Shown: positions 14,670 through 20,653 of the stretch, piece after piece | Layout of the letters: each line of letters starts with the position of its first letter | How positions within the stretch are numbered: the first letter of the stretch is position 1 | Source: a virus | Virus record (IMG/VR): IMGVR_UViG_3300033429_000161 | Span: 1 to 37,900 of that record | Strand: one strand, 5' to 3' | DNA: 37,900 nt | Position numbers and translations under genes: made by a program | Notes under the pieces: model-generated | The model's input: only the letters and a program-made list of their open reading frames with translations | Databases searched by the model: none | Told to the model about the DNA's origin: nothing

Positions 14670-15074
14670 TCACCTCACCAACTCAAAATGTCCCAGGTCC
14701 ATGAATGTCTGATCGTGGAGATCATCGTCCATATCCCAGTCTCCGCCCCATCTCAACTCTATACCAAGCATCCCTGCGACACCCATCACTATCCCAGCGG
14801 TATAGTAGAACCTCTCATCGTCATGCCAGTTGATAGGGTAGGGGGCGATGTCAACTGCCTCCGAGAGTGCATCCTCGACCTCAGAGTTATGCTTCGAGTT
14901 CGGAAACATCTTCTTCGAGAGGCCAGTTCGGAACAGATAGTTCTGCTCTACCTCACCCCTCAGCCCACTGATGATCTTAATGTCAGTGATCCTAATAACA
15001 TCGTTCATCACAACCTGGAGATCCTCGTCGCAAGTGAGGAGAATCTCCTTCGACCTTCTGGAGAACTTAGGCAT
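14670..15074 (-). CDS. Endolysin, M15-family peptidase, 134 aa
   Basis: The protein resembles VanY / L-Ala-D-Glu peptidases that cut peptidoglycan cross-bridges. It has the SxH zinc motif (NSKHN, H62), the downstream Asp (AVDIAP, D75) and the final zinc His in DLGHFEL (H129). An inner hydrophobic helix (YYTAGIVMGVAGMLGIELRWGGDWD) is typical of the family. There is no cell-wall-binding domain or signal peptide, so release would need the holin. The full core is present at the usual short length. Confidence 0.85.
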   Translation of the reverse strand: MPKFSRRSKEILLTCDEDLQVVMNDVIRITDIKIISGLRGEVEQNYLFRTGLSKKMFPNSKHNSEVEDALSEAVDIAPYPINWHDDERFYYTAGIVMGVAGMLGIELRWGGDWDMDDDLHDQTFMDLGHFELVR

Positions 15075-15086
15075 CCTTACCTCATA

Positions 15087-15614
15087 TTACGCCTTATTCG
15101 TATGTTCGTACCAGTCAAGTAGAGCTGTGATTAAGTCCCCATTAGCTCCCACAGCCTCAATAAGGTACTTAGTGTTTTGCTTCAGTATGAACTCGTGACG
15201 ATCCGCTCCAGTTGTAGCAGTAACTACCTTATTTGCTCCTGCTTTGAACGTCCAAATAGGTGTGCCTTTACCACTACCTCCGTCTGTGGCATCCGTGGTA
15301 AGAGTCAGTCCCGACGTATTGGAGGAGTTCCTATCTCTATTGAACGCGGTTAGCGCATCACCTCCAGTGTAATCGGACGTCTCATAGAGTGTCACAGTGA
15401 CTACATCGTCACTTACTATAGAGAATAGGAAATGCGGCCACTTGGTGGTATCTGGCGTTACGATTAGCACGTTTGGGCTAGCTCCCGCACCGTGGGTAAA
15501 TGCCTTACTTGCAGCAAACGCACTTCCACCATGGATCTCGTGATGTGGATAAGCTATTACCTTGACCGCATAAGTTGCTTCATCGAAAGTTAAGTCTACT
15601 TTTGCTCTAGACAT
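15087..15614 (-). CDS. Conserved phage protein of unknown role, 175 aa
   Basis: I recall this sequence type as recurrent in phage genomes: an IHGGSAFAASKAF stretch, then VLIVTPDTTKWPHFLFSI, a Thr-rich strand region with an FNRDRNSSN turn, and an end with EFILKQNTKYLIEAVG and LDWYEHTNK. It appears to be an all-beta protein. A virion decoration or adaptor role is often guessed, but I know of no proven function. AAGGAG lies inside the end of the terminase small subunit gene, and the starts overlap by 8 nt. Confidence 0.68.
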   Translation of the reverse strand: MSRAKVDLTFDEATYAVKVIAYPHHEIHGGSAFAASKAFTHGAGASPNVLIVTPDTTKWPHFLFSIVSDDVVTVTLYETSDYTGGDALTAFNRDRNSSNTSGLTLTTDATDGGSGKGTPIWTFKAGANKVVTATTGADRHEFILKQNTKYLIEAVGANGDLITALLDWYEHTNKA

Positions 15615-16131
15615 CTTCGGTGAGCTCCTTTAGCTGCTCCTCCAGTGCACGATCCAACTGTTCATCATCCAGCTCCCTAGGATCTCCCACATTAAACTGG
15701 ATATTCTCACCGCGGACGTGGATTCCACCCTGCGCCTTCTGTCCACGCAGTTCAGCATGGGACATCTTGAGGACTTCAACTGCCCTGTCGAAATGCTTGA
15801 AAGGGTCTACATCCTCAGAGTCCTTTCCTAGAACGTCCTCGATGATCTCCAGTGCCCGAGGGACGACTGCCCTCACGCGGTCCACAACGTCAACTGCCAG
15901 AAAGTCAGCCTCCTGGGCCAACCTCTCATATTCGGCAATGAATAGTGGATTGTCCTTAATCCTTGAGATCGTAACCTCAGTAACCCCGACCCGCCTAGAG
16001 ATCTCTGACTGCTTCTCCCCTGCTACCATCAGTTGGATAATCCTCCTGTGGTAGGGCTGGAGCTTGAACCTCTTCAACGGTGCGTCCAATGAGTGGTTAG
16101 GTGCCGGAACTATCTGTGACGGCCTTCCCAT
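15607..16131 (-). CDS. Terminase small subunit-like protein, 174 aa
   Basis: A helix-turn-helix lies at about 27-60 (YHRRIIQLMVAGEKQSEISRR then VGVTEVTISRIKDN), followed by a long helical region suited to oligomerisation and an acidic tail (DDEQLDRALEEQLKELTEDV). This is the layout of small terminases, which recognise the packaging site. The ATG at 16131 has GAGGAG 8 nt upstream; the longer frame to 16164 begins before this site. It is the first gene of the late operon, about 35 nt from the predicted transcript start. An ordinary transcription regulator is the main alternative. Confidence 0.72.
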   Translation of the reverse strand: MGRPSQIVPAPNHSLDAPLKRFKLQPYHRRIIQLMVAGEKQSEISRRVGVTEVTISRIKDNPLFIAEYERLAQEADFLAVDVVDRVRAVVPRALEIIEDVLGKDSEDVDPFKHFDRAVEVLKMSHAELRGQKAQGGIHVRGENIQFNVGDPRELDDEQLDRALEEQLKELTEDV

Positions 16132-16172
16132 CTTGTAGTCTCCTCTTCGAATAGTTCTCTCCACACACCACC

Positions 16173-16201
16173 ATTGTAATGGCCACGACTCGAGTTGTCA
16201 A
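16173..16201 (-). promoter_or_regulatory. Late sigma-70-type promoter
   Basis: On the minus strand, TTGACA (16201-16196) and TACAAT (16178-16173) are separated by 17 bp. The predicted transcript starts near 16166 and leads directly into the terminase small subunit gene. The -35 box extends as TTGACAACTC, shared with three plus-strand promoters. Confidence 0.8.
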
Positions 16202-16889
16202 ATGAAACCTGGATTTTCTCGAGGCTATTGGAGGCGTTCCCCTCTAAGTCAGTTCACAAATCCTACTATATCCTCGAGTAGGATGTGGGACTCCGACGTG
16301 TTTGAGATGAAAGATTGTTTCGACCGCCCGTCTCTCAGTCCAAATCCCACTAGCGTTCAAATTATGAACGGCATCTATGAGAACGAACCGACTAGGGGTG
16401 ATTCAGAAAACTGAGTAGCAATTGGCGGGCACCTGATTTTTCACATGGCGTGATCGGGCCTGGGCGTCCTAGCCCCCGGGGGGTGTGGGCCGGCCCTGGT
16501 TGACATGGACTGGGTGCTTGTGAACCCTTTCACACCTCGATCACTACCACAAAGTGGTACAGAACGATCGTGCGGGCGTGGTATGAAAAAGTGTACCATG
16601 CGTGTCACCTTTTGTGCACAAATTGGGATGCAAGCAAGATCCATGCCAAATGCACAATCTCGAGCAATATCAACAACTTGGGTCACTTGGCACGCGGATT
16701 GCATCGTGATGTTTTGAATCGCAATCGCGTCGCCCACGTCACACACACGTGACGTACCCACACATGGGCGTACATACCCATGCACACGTGGCATCATGCC
16801 CACATGGGGACGGGTACAGGATACCCAGCCGTAAAGCGGCAAAGCAGTCGTGTTCTCTGTCATGCTCTGGCCAGAAAGAGAGAACTAAC
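16202..16889. other. Gene-free divergent control region rich in inverted repeats
   Basis: This 688-bp stretch separates the late (minus) and early (plus) blocks. I see no convincing gene in it. It holds hairpin TCCTACT/AGTAGGA (16261-16283), a copy of the 15-bp palindrome (16355-16369) and GC palindromes CCCCCGGGGG (16473-16482) and GGGCCGGCCC (16487-16496). It also holds TTTGTGCACAAA (16611-16622), ACGTCAC/GTGACGT (16736-16755) and clustered CCCATG, CATGGG and CACGTG words up to about 16815. It probably contains early promoter and operator sequences or a replication origin. I could not find a consensus early promoter in front of 16890. Confidence 0.55.
16355..16369. promoter_or_regulatory. 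15-bp intergenic palindrome, copy 3
   Basis: GTTCAAATTATGAAC lies in the divergent region, about 155 bp upstream of the late promoter. It matches the other copies except for one internal base. Confidence 0.65.
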
Positions 16890-17174
16890 ATGGCGACACA
16901 GAAAGAGTTGCAGGAACTGGCCAAGACGGTGGAAGAGTCTGGCATGACGACGGAGGAACTGATCCGTGAGATCAGAGCCGTACAGAGTGGTGTGTTCTCG
17001 GTGGTGAGAACCCACGAAAAGTATGGCCTCCAGATCGAACTCACAGGCAGAACCCACAAGCCGTACAGCATGAGTGTGAACAAGGCGAGAACAGCCATGA
17101 TGCTGGCTGATGATATCGCCAAGTTCGTCAGGGACAATGACAAGCCGGAGACAAAGCTACGCAAATCTAGCTAA
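16890..17174 (+). CDS. First early gene, hypothetical 94-aa protein
   Basis: The frame is open from 16749, but the upstream part covers the inverted-repeat region and has Cys/His-rich noise; the ATG at 16890 with AAAGAGAGA upstream is a better start. The protein has a helical N-terminus (ATQKELQELAKTVEESGMTTEELIREI), a strand segment (YGLQIELTGRTHKPYSMSV) and a helical C-terminus. Early position and size fit a host-takeover or regulatory protein. No domain is recognised. Confidence 0.6.
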   Translation: MATQKELQELAKTVEESGMTTEELIREIRAVQSGVFSVVRTHEKYGLQIELTGRTHKPYSMSVNKARTAMMLADDIAKFVRDNDKPETKLRKSS

Positions 17175-17359
17175 CCAGTAGCAAACATACCGGCCAGAGT
17201 GTGACAGAAAGCACGACTGTGAGAGGAAGAATACCGCGTTCTTTGACATAACCATCTTGCTCCTTTGCTGAAGCCCTTTGGGCCAGACGGCGATGGTATA
17301 GCCGGATTGAGAGGATGGACTCGTGTGTTCCATCATGGGCACAGATGGAGAGGTACATC

Positions 17360-17452
17360 ATGACAGTGGCCATTTGGATCATAGACGTAGTGCTAGTGAT
17401 CGGAATAGCAGTGTTGTTGTGGTTTATGTACACTTATCCAAGAATTATGTGA
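17360..17452 (+). CDS. Micro-protein with one membrane span, 30 aa
   Basis: A 30-residue frame starts at the ATG at 17360 with GGAGAGG 6 nt upstream. It is almost entirely one hydrophobic helix (AIWIIDVVLVIGIAVLLWF) and ends YTYPRIM. The stop lies next to the GAGGAGGAG that serves the next gene. Between 17175 and 17359 I see no other credible gene. Confidence is moderate because of the size. Confidence 0.5.
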   Translation: MTVAIWIIDVVLVIGIAVLLWFMYTYPRIM

Positions 17453-17462
17453 GGAGGAGCCC

Positions 17463-17639
17463 ATGGTAGTAATAGTGAATGAAGACTCTAACATCACTGT
17501 AAGCAAGAGCACAGGTGAAGATTCTATCCACGTTGAGATAGGCGAACACCGTGGATCAGTTGAGCACATCTACGTGAGCGAAGGTATGACAGTAGCAATC
17601 AACCTTGCACAAGATGGATTCAGGATCAGTTTCTATTAA
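17463..17639 (+). CDS. Small hypothetical early protein, 58 aa
   Basis: The ATG at 17463 is preceded by GAGGAGGAG at about 3 nt. The protein is beta-strand-like throughout (VVIVNEDSNITVSKST, SIHVEIGEHRG, VEHIYVSEGMTVAINLAQ, FRISFY), which is not expected of random sequence. It has no cysteines or membrane spans. Function unknown. Confidence 0.6.
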   Translation: MVVIVNEDSNITVSKSTGEDSIHVEIGEHRGSVEHIYVSEGMTVAINLAQDGFRISFY

Positions 17640-17724
17640 CACCTAACAGTGCCCATGCTGGAATACACGGGTAGATTCATGCCTTCCTTTGGTGGCATCC
17701 CCTTCACCACCCCAACGAGGGTGC

Positions 17725-17739
17725 GTTCAAAATTTGAAC
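17725..17739. promoter_or_regulatory. 15-bp intergenic palindrome, copy 4
   Basis: GTTCAAAATTTGAAC ends 4 nt before the AGGAGG ribosome binding site of the next gene, the same arrangement as copy 2. Confidence 0.7.
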
Positions 17740-17755
17740 GACAAGGAGGATAGCC

Positions 17756-18046
17756 ATGCGGAACAGGTACAGGTATGTGTGCCTTAGTTGCGACATAGAG
17801 CAGAGTTGGTACGCACGCCAAGCAGTCAAGCAGTACAGCCCTCGTGATGGGTTCGTACTGTGTCCAGAATGTGGTGAGGGTGAAATGCTACGACTAGAGT
17901 TGCTCCTACTCGAAAGCGCACTCTTGCTAGGGGTAATCGGACGGATACTGACAGCCGAAGAAGAAGAGGAACTGATTAGGCTTCACCATGCAGGTGGTGA
18001 TGTCGGCAGGTGGATTGAGAGTCGAAGGGAGGTGGCGAAGCCATGA
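17756..18046 (+). CDS. Zinc-ribbon early protein, 96 aa
   Basis: Two cysteine pairs, CLSC (9-12) and CPEC (36-39), form a zinc ribbon in the first 45 residues (RYRYVCLSCDIEQSWYARQ). A Leu-rich helix and an acidic helix (AEEEEELIRLHHAGGDVGRW) follow. AAGGAGG lies 6 nt before the ATG. The gene ends with an ATGA overlap into the next. Similar ribbons occur in small phage proteins that bind nucleic acid or host polymerase; the target is unknown. Confidence 0.7.
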   Translation: MRNRYRYVCLSCDIEQSWYARQAVKQYSPRDGFVLCPECGEGEMLRLELLLLESALLLGVIGRILTAEEEEELIRLHHAGGDVGRWIESRREVAKP

Positions 18047-18237
18047 CCGAGGCGGAGAGACAGTTTATGAGGGAACTACAGGCCCTGTGCGCTAAGTACG
18101 GCGTCAGGGTTGAGGACCACGACGGATACGATATGGAGGACGAGTACACAGGAACTGATTGGTACATTAGGAACGGTAAGGACGGTGAAGATATGATAGG
18201 GCTGCACATCAGTGATGTAGCAGATAACATCTTTTGA
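18043..18237 (+). CDS. Small acidic early protein, 64 aa
   Basis: The start overlaps the upstream stop (ATGA), with GGGAGG about 10 nt upstream. The N-terminus is helical (EAERQFMRELQALCAKYGV), followed by an acidic strand-rich part (DYDMEDEYTGTDWYIR-like pattern). It resembles small acidic phage proteins of unknown role. The region after it holds no gene until the promoter at 18280. Confidence 0.6.
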   Translation: MTEAERQFMRELQALCAKYGVRVEDHDGYDMEDEYTGTDWYIRNGKDGEDMIGLHISDVADNIF

Positions 18238-18278
18238 CAAACCAGGGATGTCGCCACAGGAAGGCATGAAAGAAAACT

Positions 18279-18329
18279 CTTGACAACTGTGGAGGGATGT
18301 GGATAATGGAGACATGGTTGGAGGGGAGA
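18279..18329. repeat. Left arm of inverted repeat around gene 18384-18800
   Basis: This segment, which contains the promoter, recurs in inverted form at 18807-18851. The arms share GACAACTGTGGA and GTGGAT, and an exact 14-nt block GGTTGGAGGGGAGA (18316-18329). They differ by five substitutions in the first 31 nt and an 8-nt length difference. Confidence 0.7.
18280..18307 (+). promoter_or_regulatory. Sigma-70-type promoter for gene 18384
   Basis: TTGACA (18280-18285) and GATAAT (18302-18307) are 16 bp apart. The -35 box has the shared TTGACAACT extension. The transcript would start near 18314 and carry the hairpin TCGCTAC/GTAGCGA at 18343-18362 in its leader, before the AGGAG site. Confidence 0.75.
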
Positions 18330-18383
18330 AATCCAACTCGTTTCGCTACGCGATAGTAGCGACCAGAACAGGAGATCTCCGAT

Positions 18384-18800
18384 ATGGAAAAACACAGTTT
18401 CACTTGTGCAGTCCCGGCTATGGAATGGAAGGCCGACTTCACCATCGACCAGCCCACCACCCTCGATGAGTTCCAGGAGAGGTTTGGGGTCGATGCTCTG
18501 TCGTTCGCCCTCCGCCAGATCGTGGTAAACGTACAGAATGTCGTTCGAACTGCCCGTAAGGGCACAAAGACCAAGGATGGTATCAATGACGTTGGTGCCC
18601 TCCAGGAAATCGTTGACGCCTACAAACCTGGTGTCAGGGAGATCCAGCCCGCGTCCATCAGAGCCACTACCAAGCGGCTGAAAGAGATGGATGAGGGTCA
18701 GCGTGAGAAGATTGCTGCGGCTATCGAGATGCTGGCCAGTGATCCGAAGATGCTGGAGAAACTCGCAAAGGCGGCTGCTGAAAAGGCGGCTAAAGCGTAA
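18384..18800 (+). CDS. Hypothetical protein with Ala/Lys tail, own promoter, 138 aa
   Basis: Not recognised. The N-terminal part looks beta/alpha (FTCAVPAMEWKADFTIDQP) with a following helix (ALRQIVVNVQNVVRTARKG). The C-terminus is helical and ends in an Ala/Lys-rich tail (LEKLAKAAAEKAAKA) reminiscent of nucleic-acid-binding tails. It is transcribed from a dedicated promoter, has AGGAG about 10 nt upstream, a T-rich terminator-like tract follows, and inverted copies of its promoter segment flank it. It therefore looks like an independent one-gene cassette, possibly highly expressed. Confidence 0.65.
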   Translation: MEKHSFTCAVPAMEWKADFTIDQPTTLDEFQERFGVDALSFALRQIVVNVQNVVRTARKGTKTKDGINDVGALQEIVDAYKPGVREIQPASIRATTKRLKEMDEGQREKIAAAIEMLASDPKMLEKLAKAAAEKAAKA

Positions 18801-18806
18801 AACCCC

Positions 18807-18851
18807 TCTCCCCTCCAACCACCATCCACACCCTTCCACAGTTGTCGAGAG
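18807..18851. repeat. Right arm of inverted repeat, decayed promoter copy
   Basis: Read on the minus strand, this segment matches the promoter segment at 18279-18329, but the hexamers are degraded (TTGACA to TCGACA, GATAAT to GATGGT). TCTCCCCTCCAACC at 18807-18820 is the exact complement of 18316-18329. It lies just after the stop of gene 18384-18800. Confidence 0.7.
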
Positions 18852-18876
18852 TCATCGGCAAATTGCGAATCATGTA

Positions 18877-19083
18877 CTCCCAATTTGCAGGGGGTCACCC
18901 TCCCCCCAATTTCCGACCACCCCTCCCCCCTCGGTGGGGTCTGCGCCTGGGTGGGTCCTATCCTTTCTTTTTTTATTATCTTTTTTTTTAATAAAGATAG
19001 AACACCACCCACTATGAGGGGAATAGGCACTAGGGCGGGGGGTACGGAAAAATGGGGGAGGGCCAACCCATGCAAATTGGGAG
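18877..19083. repeat. 207-bp imperfect palindrome with perfect 13-bp ends
   Basis: CTCCCAATTTGCA (18877-18889) is exactly complementary to TGCAAATTGGGAG (19071-19083). The next 26 nt inward also pair well (CCCTCCCCC against GGGGGAGGG, TTTCCG against CGGAAA). CTATC (18958-18962) pairs with GATAG (18996-19000) near the centre at about 18980, which is a T-rich tract. The left half is pyrimidine-rich, the right half purine-rich. A third GCAAATTG lies at 18858-18865. No gene is seen from 18801 to 19159. Confidence 0.65.
18917..18990 (+). terminator. Probable intrinsic terminator with long T tract
   Basis: CCACCC (18917-18922) can pair with GGGTGG (18949-18954), with further GC pairing inside. The stem is followed by a T-rich tract from 18961 to 18990. 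It would end transcripts of gene 18384-18800 before the next promoter. The stem is not compact, so this is moderate. Confidence 0.45.
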
Positions 19084-19102
19084 GAGTTGATTTGCTTTTT
19101 GC

Positions 19103-19131
19103 TTGACAACTCGATCCATCCATGATATGAT
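19103..19131 (+). promoter_or_regulatory. Sigma-70-type promoter for the 19160-22310 gene cluster
   Basis: TTGACA (19103-19108), a 17-bp spacer and TATGAT (19126-19131) make the best promoter match in the window, again with the TTGACAACT extension. The transcript would start near 19138, about 8 nt before a perfect AGGAGGTGA site. Confidence 0.82.
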
Positions 19132-19159
19132 CTAGGGACAATGAGAGGAGGTGATTTCC

Positions 19160-19282
19160 GTGAGGTGCTGTAAGTGTGGAAAGCACAGTAGGAGACGACC
19201 AGGCCTTCGTTGGGTCTCTAAAACTGGCAAGGTATTCTGGACATGCTCCAAGTGTATTCCAAAGCTAGGCTGGAGAGGCTGA
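19160..19282 (+). CDS. Tiny zinc-finger protein, 40 aa, GTG start
   Basis: The GTG at 19160 has AGGAGGTGA 5 nt upstream, directly after the promoter. The 40 residues contain CCKCGKH near the start and CSKC near the end, with basic residues between (SRRRPGLRWVSKTGK), a plausible treble-clef or zinc ribbon. The stop overlaps the next start (TGATG). It is too short for usual gene callers, but the promoter, ribosome site and cysteine spacing all support it. Confidence 0.65.
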   Translation: MRCCKCGKHSRRRPGLRWVSKTGKVFWTCSKCIPKLGWRG

Positions 19283-19587
19283 TGGACGAACGATCACAAC
19301 AACAAACTTGCCTATCATGTATGGCCTGTTGCAAGGTCTTACATATACCCACTATCTTCAAACCTACCGACTATATGATATTCTTCTACGAGACACGAGG
19401 ACACACAGTTCTGGTTGCCGACGGCGTGATGTACATCGAGATCGAAGAGGCATGTCCGATGCTGACCGCACTCGGCTGCAAGATATACGACGCACGGCCG
19501 TACACCTGCCGAGTTTCATTCGGGTGGCAAAGTCCGATTGAGCGGGTGAGGCTGGCGTGTAAGCTGAAAGGAGGTGATACGGGATGA
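19282..19587 (+). CDS. YkgJ-like metal-cluster protein, 101 aa
   Basis: The protein has the signature of the YkgJ / zinc- or iron-chelating family: C10, C13, C16 and C17 in TCLSCMACCKV, then C58, C66 and C76 in EEACPMLTALGCKIYDARPYTCRVSF. I chose the ATG at 19282, coupled to the upstream stop, rather than the longer frame from 19243 that overlaps the tiny zinc protein. Family members bind metal through the CxxCxxCC core; their biochemical role is poorly known. Finding one in an early phage operon is unusual. Its last codons carry AGGAGGTGA for the next gene. Confidence 0.75.
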   Translation: MDERSQQQTCLSCMACCKVLHIPTIFKPTDYMIFFYETRGHTVLVADGVMYIEIEEACPMLTALGCKIYDARPYTCRVSFGWQSPIERVRLACKLKGGDTG

Positions 19588-19772
19588 AAGCTAGATTAGT
19601 AGAAAGGGAGGACCTCGAGTTGGCGGCTCCTGATTTGGTATTCTGCGCCAGTAATGAGTACAACTCTGAGGTGGAAATAGAGTTGTGTAAGGGCATTAGA
19701 CTACTGCTGTTGATAATACCAGACTACACAGTAGGATCGACGGTATATTGGAGGCTGAAAGGAGGTGATTAG
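19584..19772 (+). CDS. Small hypothetical protein, 62 aa
   Basis: The start overlaps the upstream stop (ATGA) with AAGGAGGTGA 7 nt upstream. The protein is 62 residues, with an acidic N-terminal part and a hydrophobic strand-like stretch (IRLLLLIIPDYTV). It ends in YWRLKGGD, whose codons contain AAGGAGGTGA for the next gene, the same ending (CKLKGGD) as the preceding protein. Function unknown. Confidence 0.55.
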   Translation: MKARLVEREDLELAAPDLVFCASNEYNSEVEIELCKGIRLLLLIIPDYTVGSTVYWRLKGGD

Positions 19773-19774
19773 GC

Positions 19775-19966
19775 ATGAACCTCCTGCGATTCGCTACGCG
19801 AGGTGTGCTGCTGACACTAGCACTCATCTCGCTACCAACTGTCGCCCACGCACCTGCTCCGAGGGGAGTGGTGCGGTTCATCCATCCAGTGGTGGTGATC
19901 TGGGCGGATAATACAGGCATTGAGACCCTCACTGTCTGGGAGAGATATGAGAGGCGGTTGCCGTAA
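19775..19966 (+). CDS. Small exported protein, 63 aa
   Basis: A Sec-type signal peptide is clear: basic start (NLLRFATRG), hydrophobic core (VLLTLALISLPTV) and an AHA cleavage site at about 24-26. The mature part of about 37 residues contains VVVIWADNTGIETLTVWERYERR, strand-like and basic at the end. Early exported phage proteins can act in superinfection exclusion or at the envelope; this is inference. AAGGAGGTGA lies about 8 nt before the ATG. Confidence 0.6.
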   Translation: MNLLRFATRGVLLTLALISLPTVAHAPAPRGVVRFIHPVVVIWADNTGIETLTVWERYERRLP

Positions 19967-19976
19967 CCCACTCGGC

Positions 19977-19991
19977 GTTCGAAATTTGAAC
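19977..19991. promoter_or_regulatory. 15-bp intergenic palindrome, copy 5
   Basis: GTTCGAAATTTGAAC followed by ACCAACT, the same right flank as copy 6 at 25097. It ends 16 nt before the next start codon. Confidence 0.7.
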
Positions 19992-20007
19992 ACCAACTGG
20001 AGCATCA

Positions 20008-20241
20008 ATGAACGAGCTGACGCCTGAGTTCTGCGAAGAGTTCCGAGAACTGATACACAAGTATGCCCACGCCCGTACTCTTCCGAGGACGTGGGACTTC
20101 CTCATAATGAGTGAGATATCCAAACTACGAGGGGAGGTGATAACTGGTGAGTTACAGAAACGTAGAGATGGATACCCAAAGCCCAAAGTTCAGGGCCCTG
20201 TACAAGAGTGTGATAGATGCAGTCGCGGAACTGACCCTTAG
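20008..20241 (+). CDS. Hypothetical early protein, 77 aa
   Basis: The frame begins at ATG 20008 with TGGAG 6 nt upstream. The first 48 residues (NELTPEFCEEFRELIHKYAH onward) look like a normal helical protein; the last 31 overlap the following gene in another frame by 95 nt and include a CxxC (CDRC). The large overlap is unusual here, so either this gene truly runs through or its end has been changed. Function unknown. Confidence 0.5.
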   Translation: MNELTPEFCEEFRELIHKYAHARTLPRTWDFLIMSEISKLRGEVITGELQKRRDGYPKPKVQGPVQECDRCSRGTDP

Positions 20242-20653
20242 TGGAGAGGTAGAGGTTAAGTTCGTAAACCACAGGGCACTCAGCATCTGGAGACGCCGGT
20301 GCTACGAGTACCAGAAGATCGTGGGCCACGCCTTCCGCATCGAGGTGCTGGACGGTCACACACTCATCCTCAGACCCACCCGACGGGTGGTAGACGCCCA
20401 CCCTATCACAATCTCGGGCAAGTCTATCAGTGTGCTGAGGGATGAACAGTTCGAGGACCTGGCGGACCTGCCCGACCTGTCGCCTGAACAGCAAGAGCTA
20501 GCCCGCAAGGCCCTGGAAATGGTGGAGGGAACTGAGGAACATCTAACGGTCGACGAGATATTTGGAGGGAGCCATGACGATACTCGACGAGCTGAGTCTA
20601 GAAGAGATGCAGCTAGTGCTGGACCTTCTAGCGGAAACGACGAGGATCGGTGA
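20147..20653 (+). CDS. Hypothetical early protein, 168 aa, GTG start
   Basis: The GTG at 20147 has GGAGGTGA 6 nt upstream, the best binding site nearby, which favours it over the ATG at residue 8. The N-terminal 110 residues are mixed alpha/beta with basic patches (HRALSIWRRRCYEYQKI) and a strand-turn-strand (GHTLILRPTRRVVDAH). The C-terminus is acidic, helical, then polar and disordered (ESRRDAASAGPSSGNDEDR). No domain is recognised. The end overlaps the next gene by 80 nt. Confidence 0.62.
   Translation: MSYRNVEMDTQSPKFRALYKSVIDAVAELTLSGEVEVKFVNHRALSIWRRRCYEYQKIVGHAFRIEVLDGHTLILRPTRRVVDAHPITISGKSISVLRDEQFEDLADLPDLSPEQQELARKALEMVEGTEEHLTVDEIFGGSHDDTRRAESRRDAASAGPSSGNDEDR

Noticed and set aside
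14389-14673. Alternative 94-residue frame starting next to the exported protein start
   Set aside because: Its ATG is at a similar distance from the binding site, but the product is Cys/Tyr-rich without a clear fold, while the overlapping frame has a clear export signal.
16499-16530. TTGACA at about 16500 as an early promoter
   Set aside because: No acceptable -10 box occurs 15-19 bp downstream, and the start of the first early gene is about 390 bp away.
17976-18839. 287-residue minus-strand frame
   Set aside because: It is antisense to three plus-strand genes with good ribosome sites and coupling, lacks a binding site of its own and has a noise-like composition.
18341-19801. Shared 12-mer TTCGCTACGCGA at 18342 and 19790 as a repeat element
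   Set aside because: The second copy lies inside a coding signal peptide region and lacks the hairpin partner, so chance cannot be excluded.
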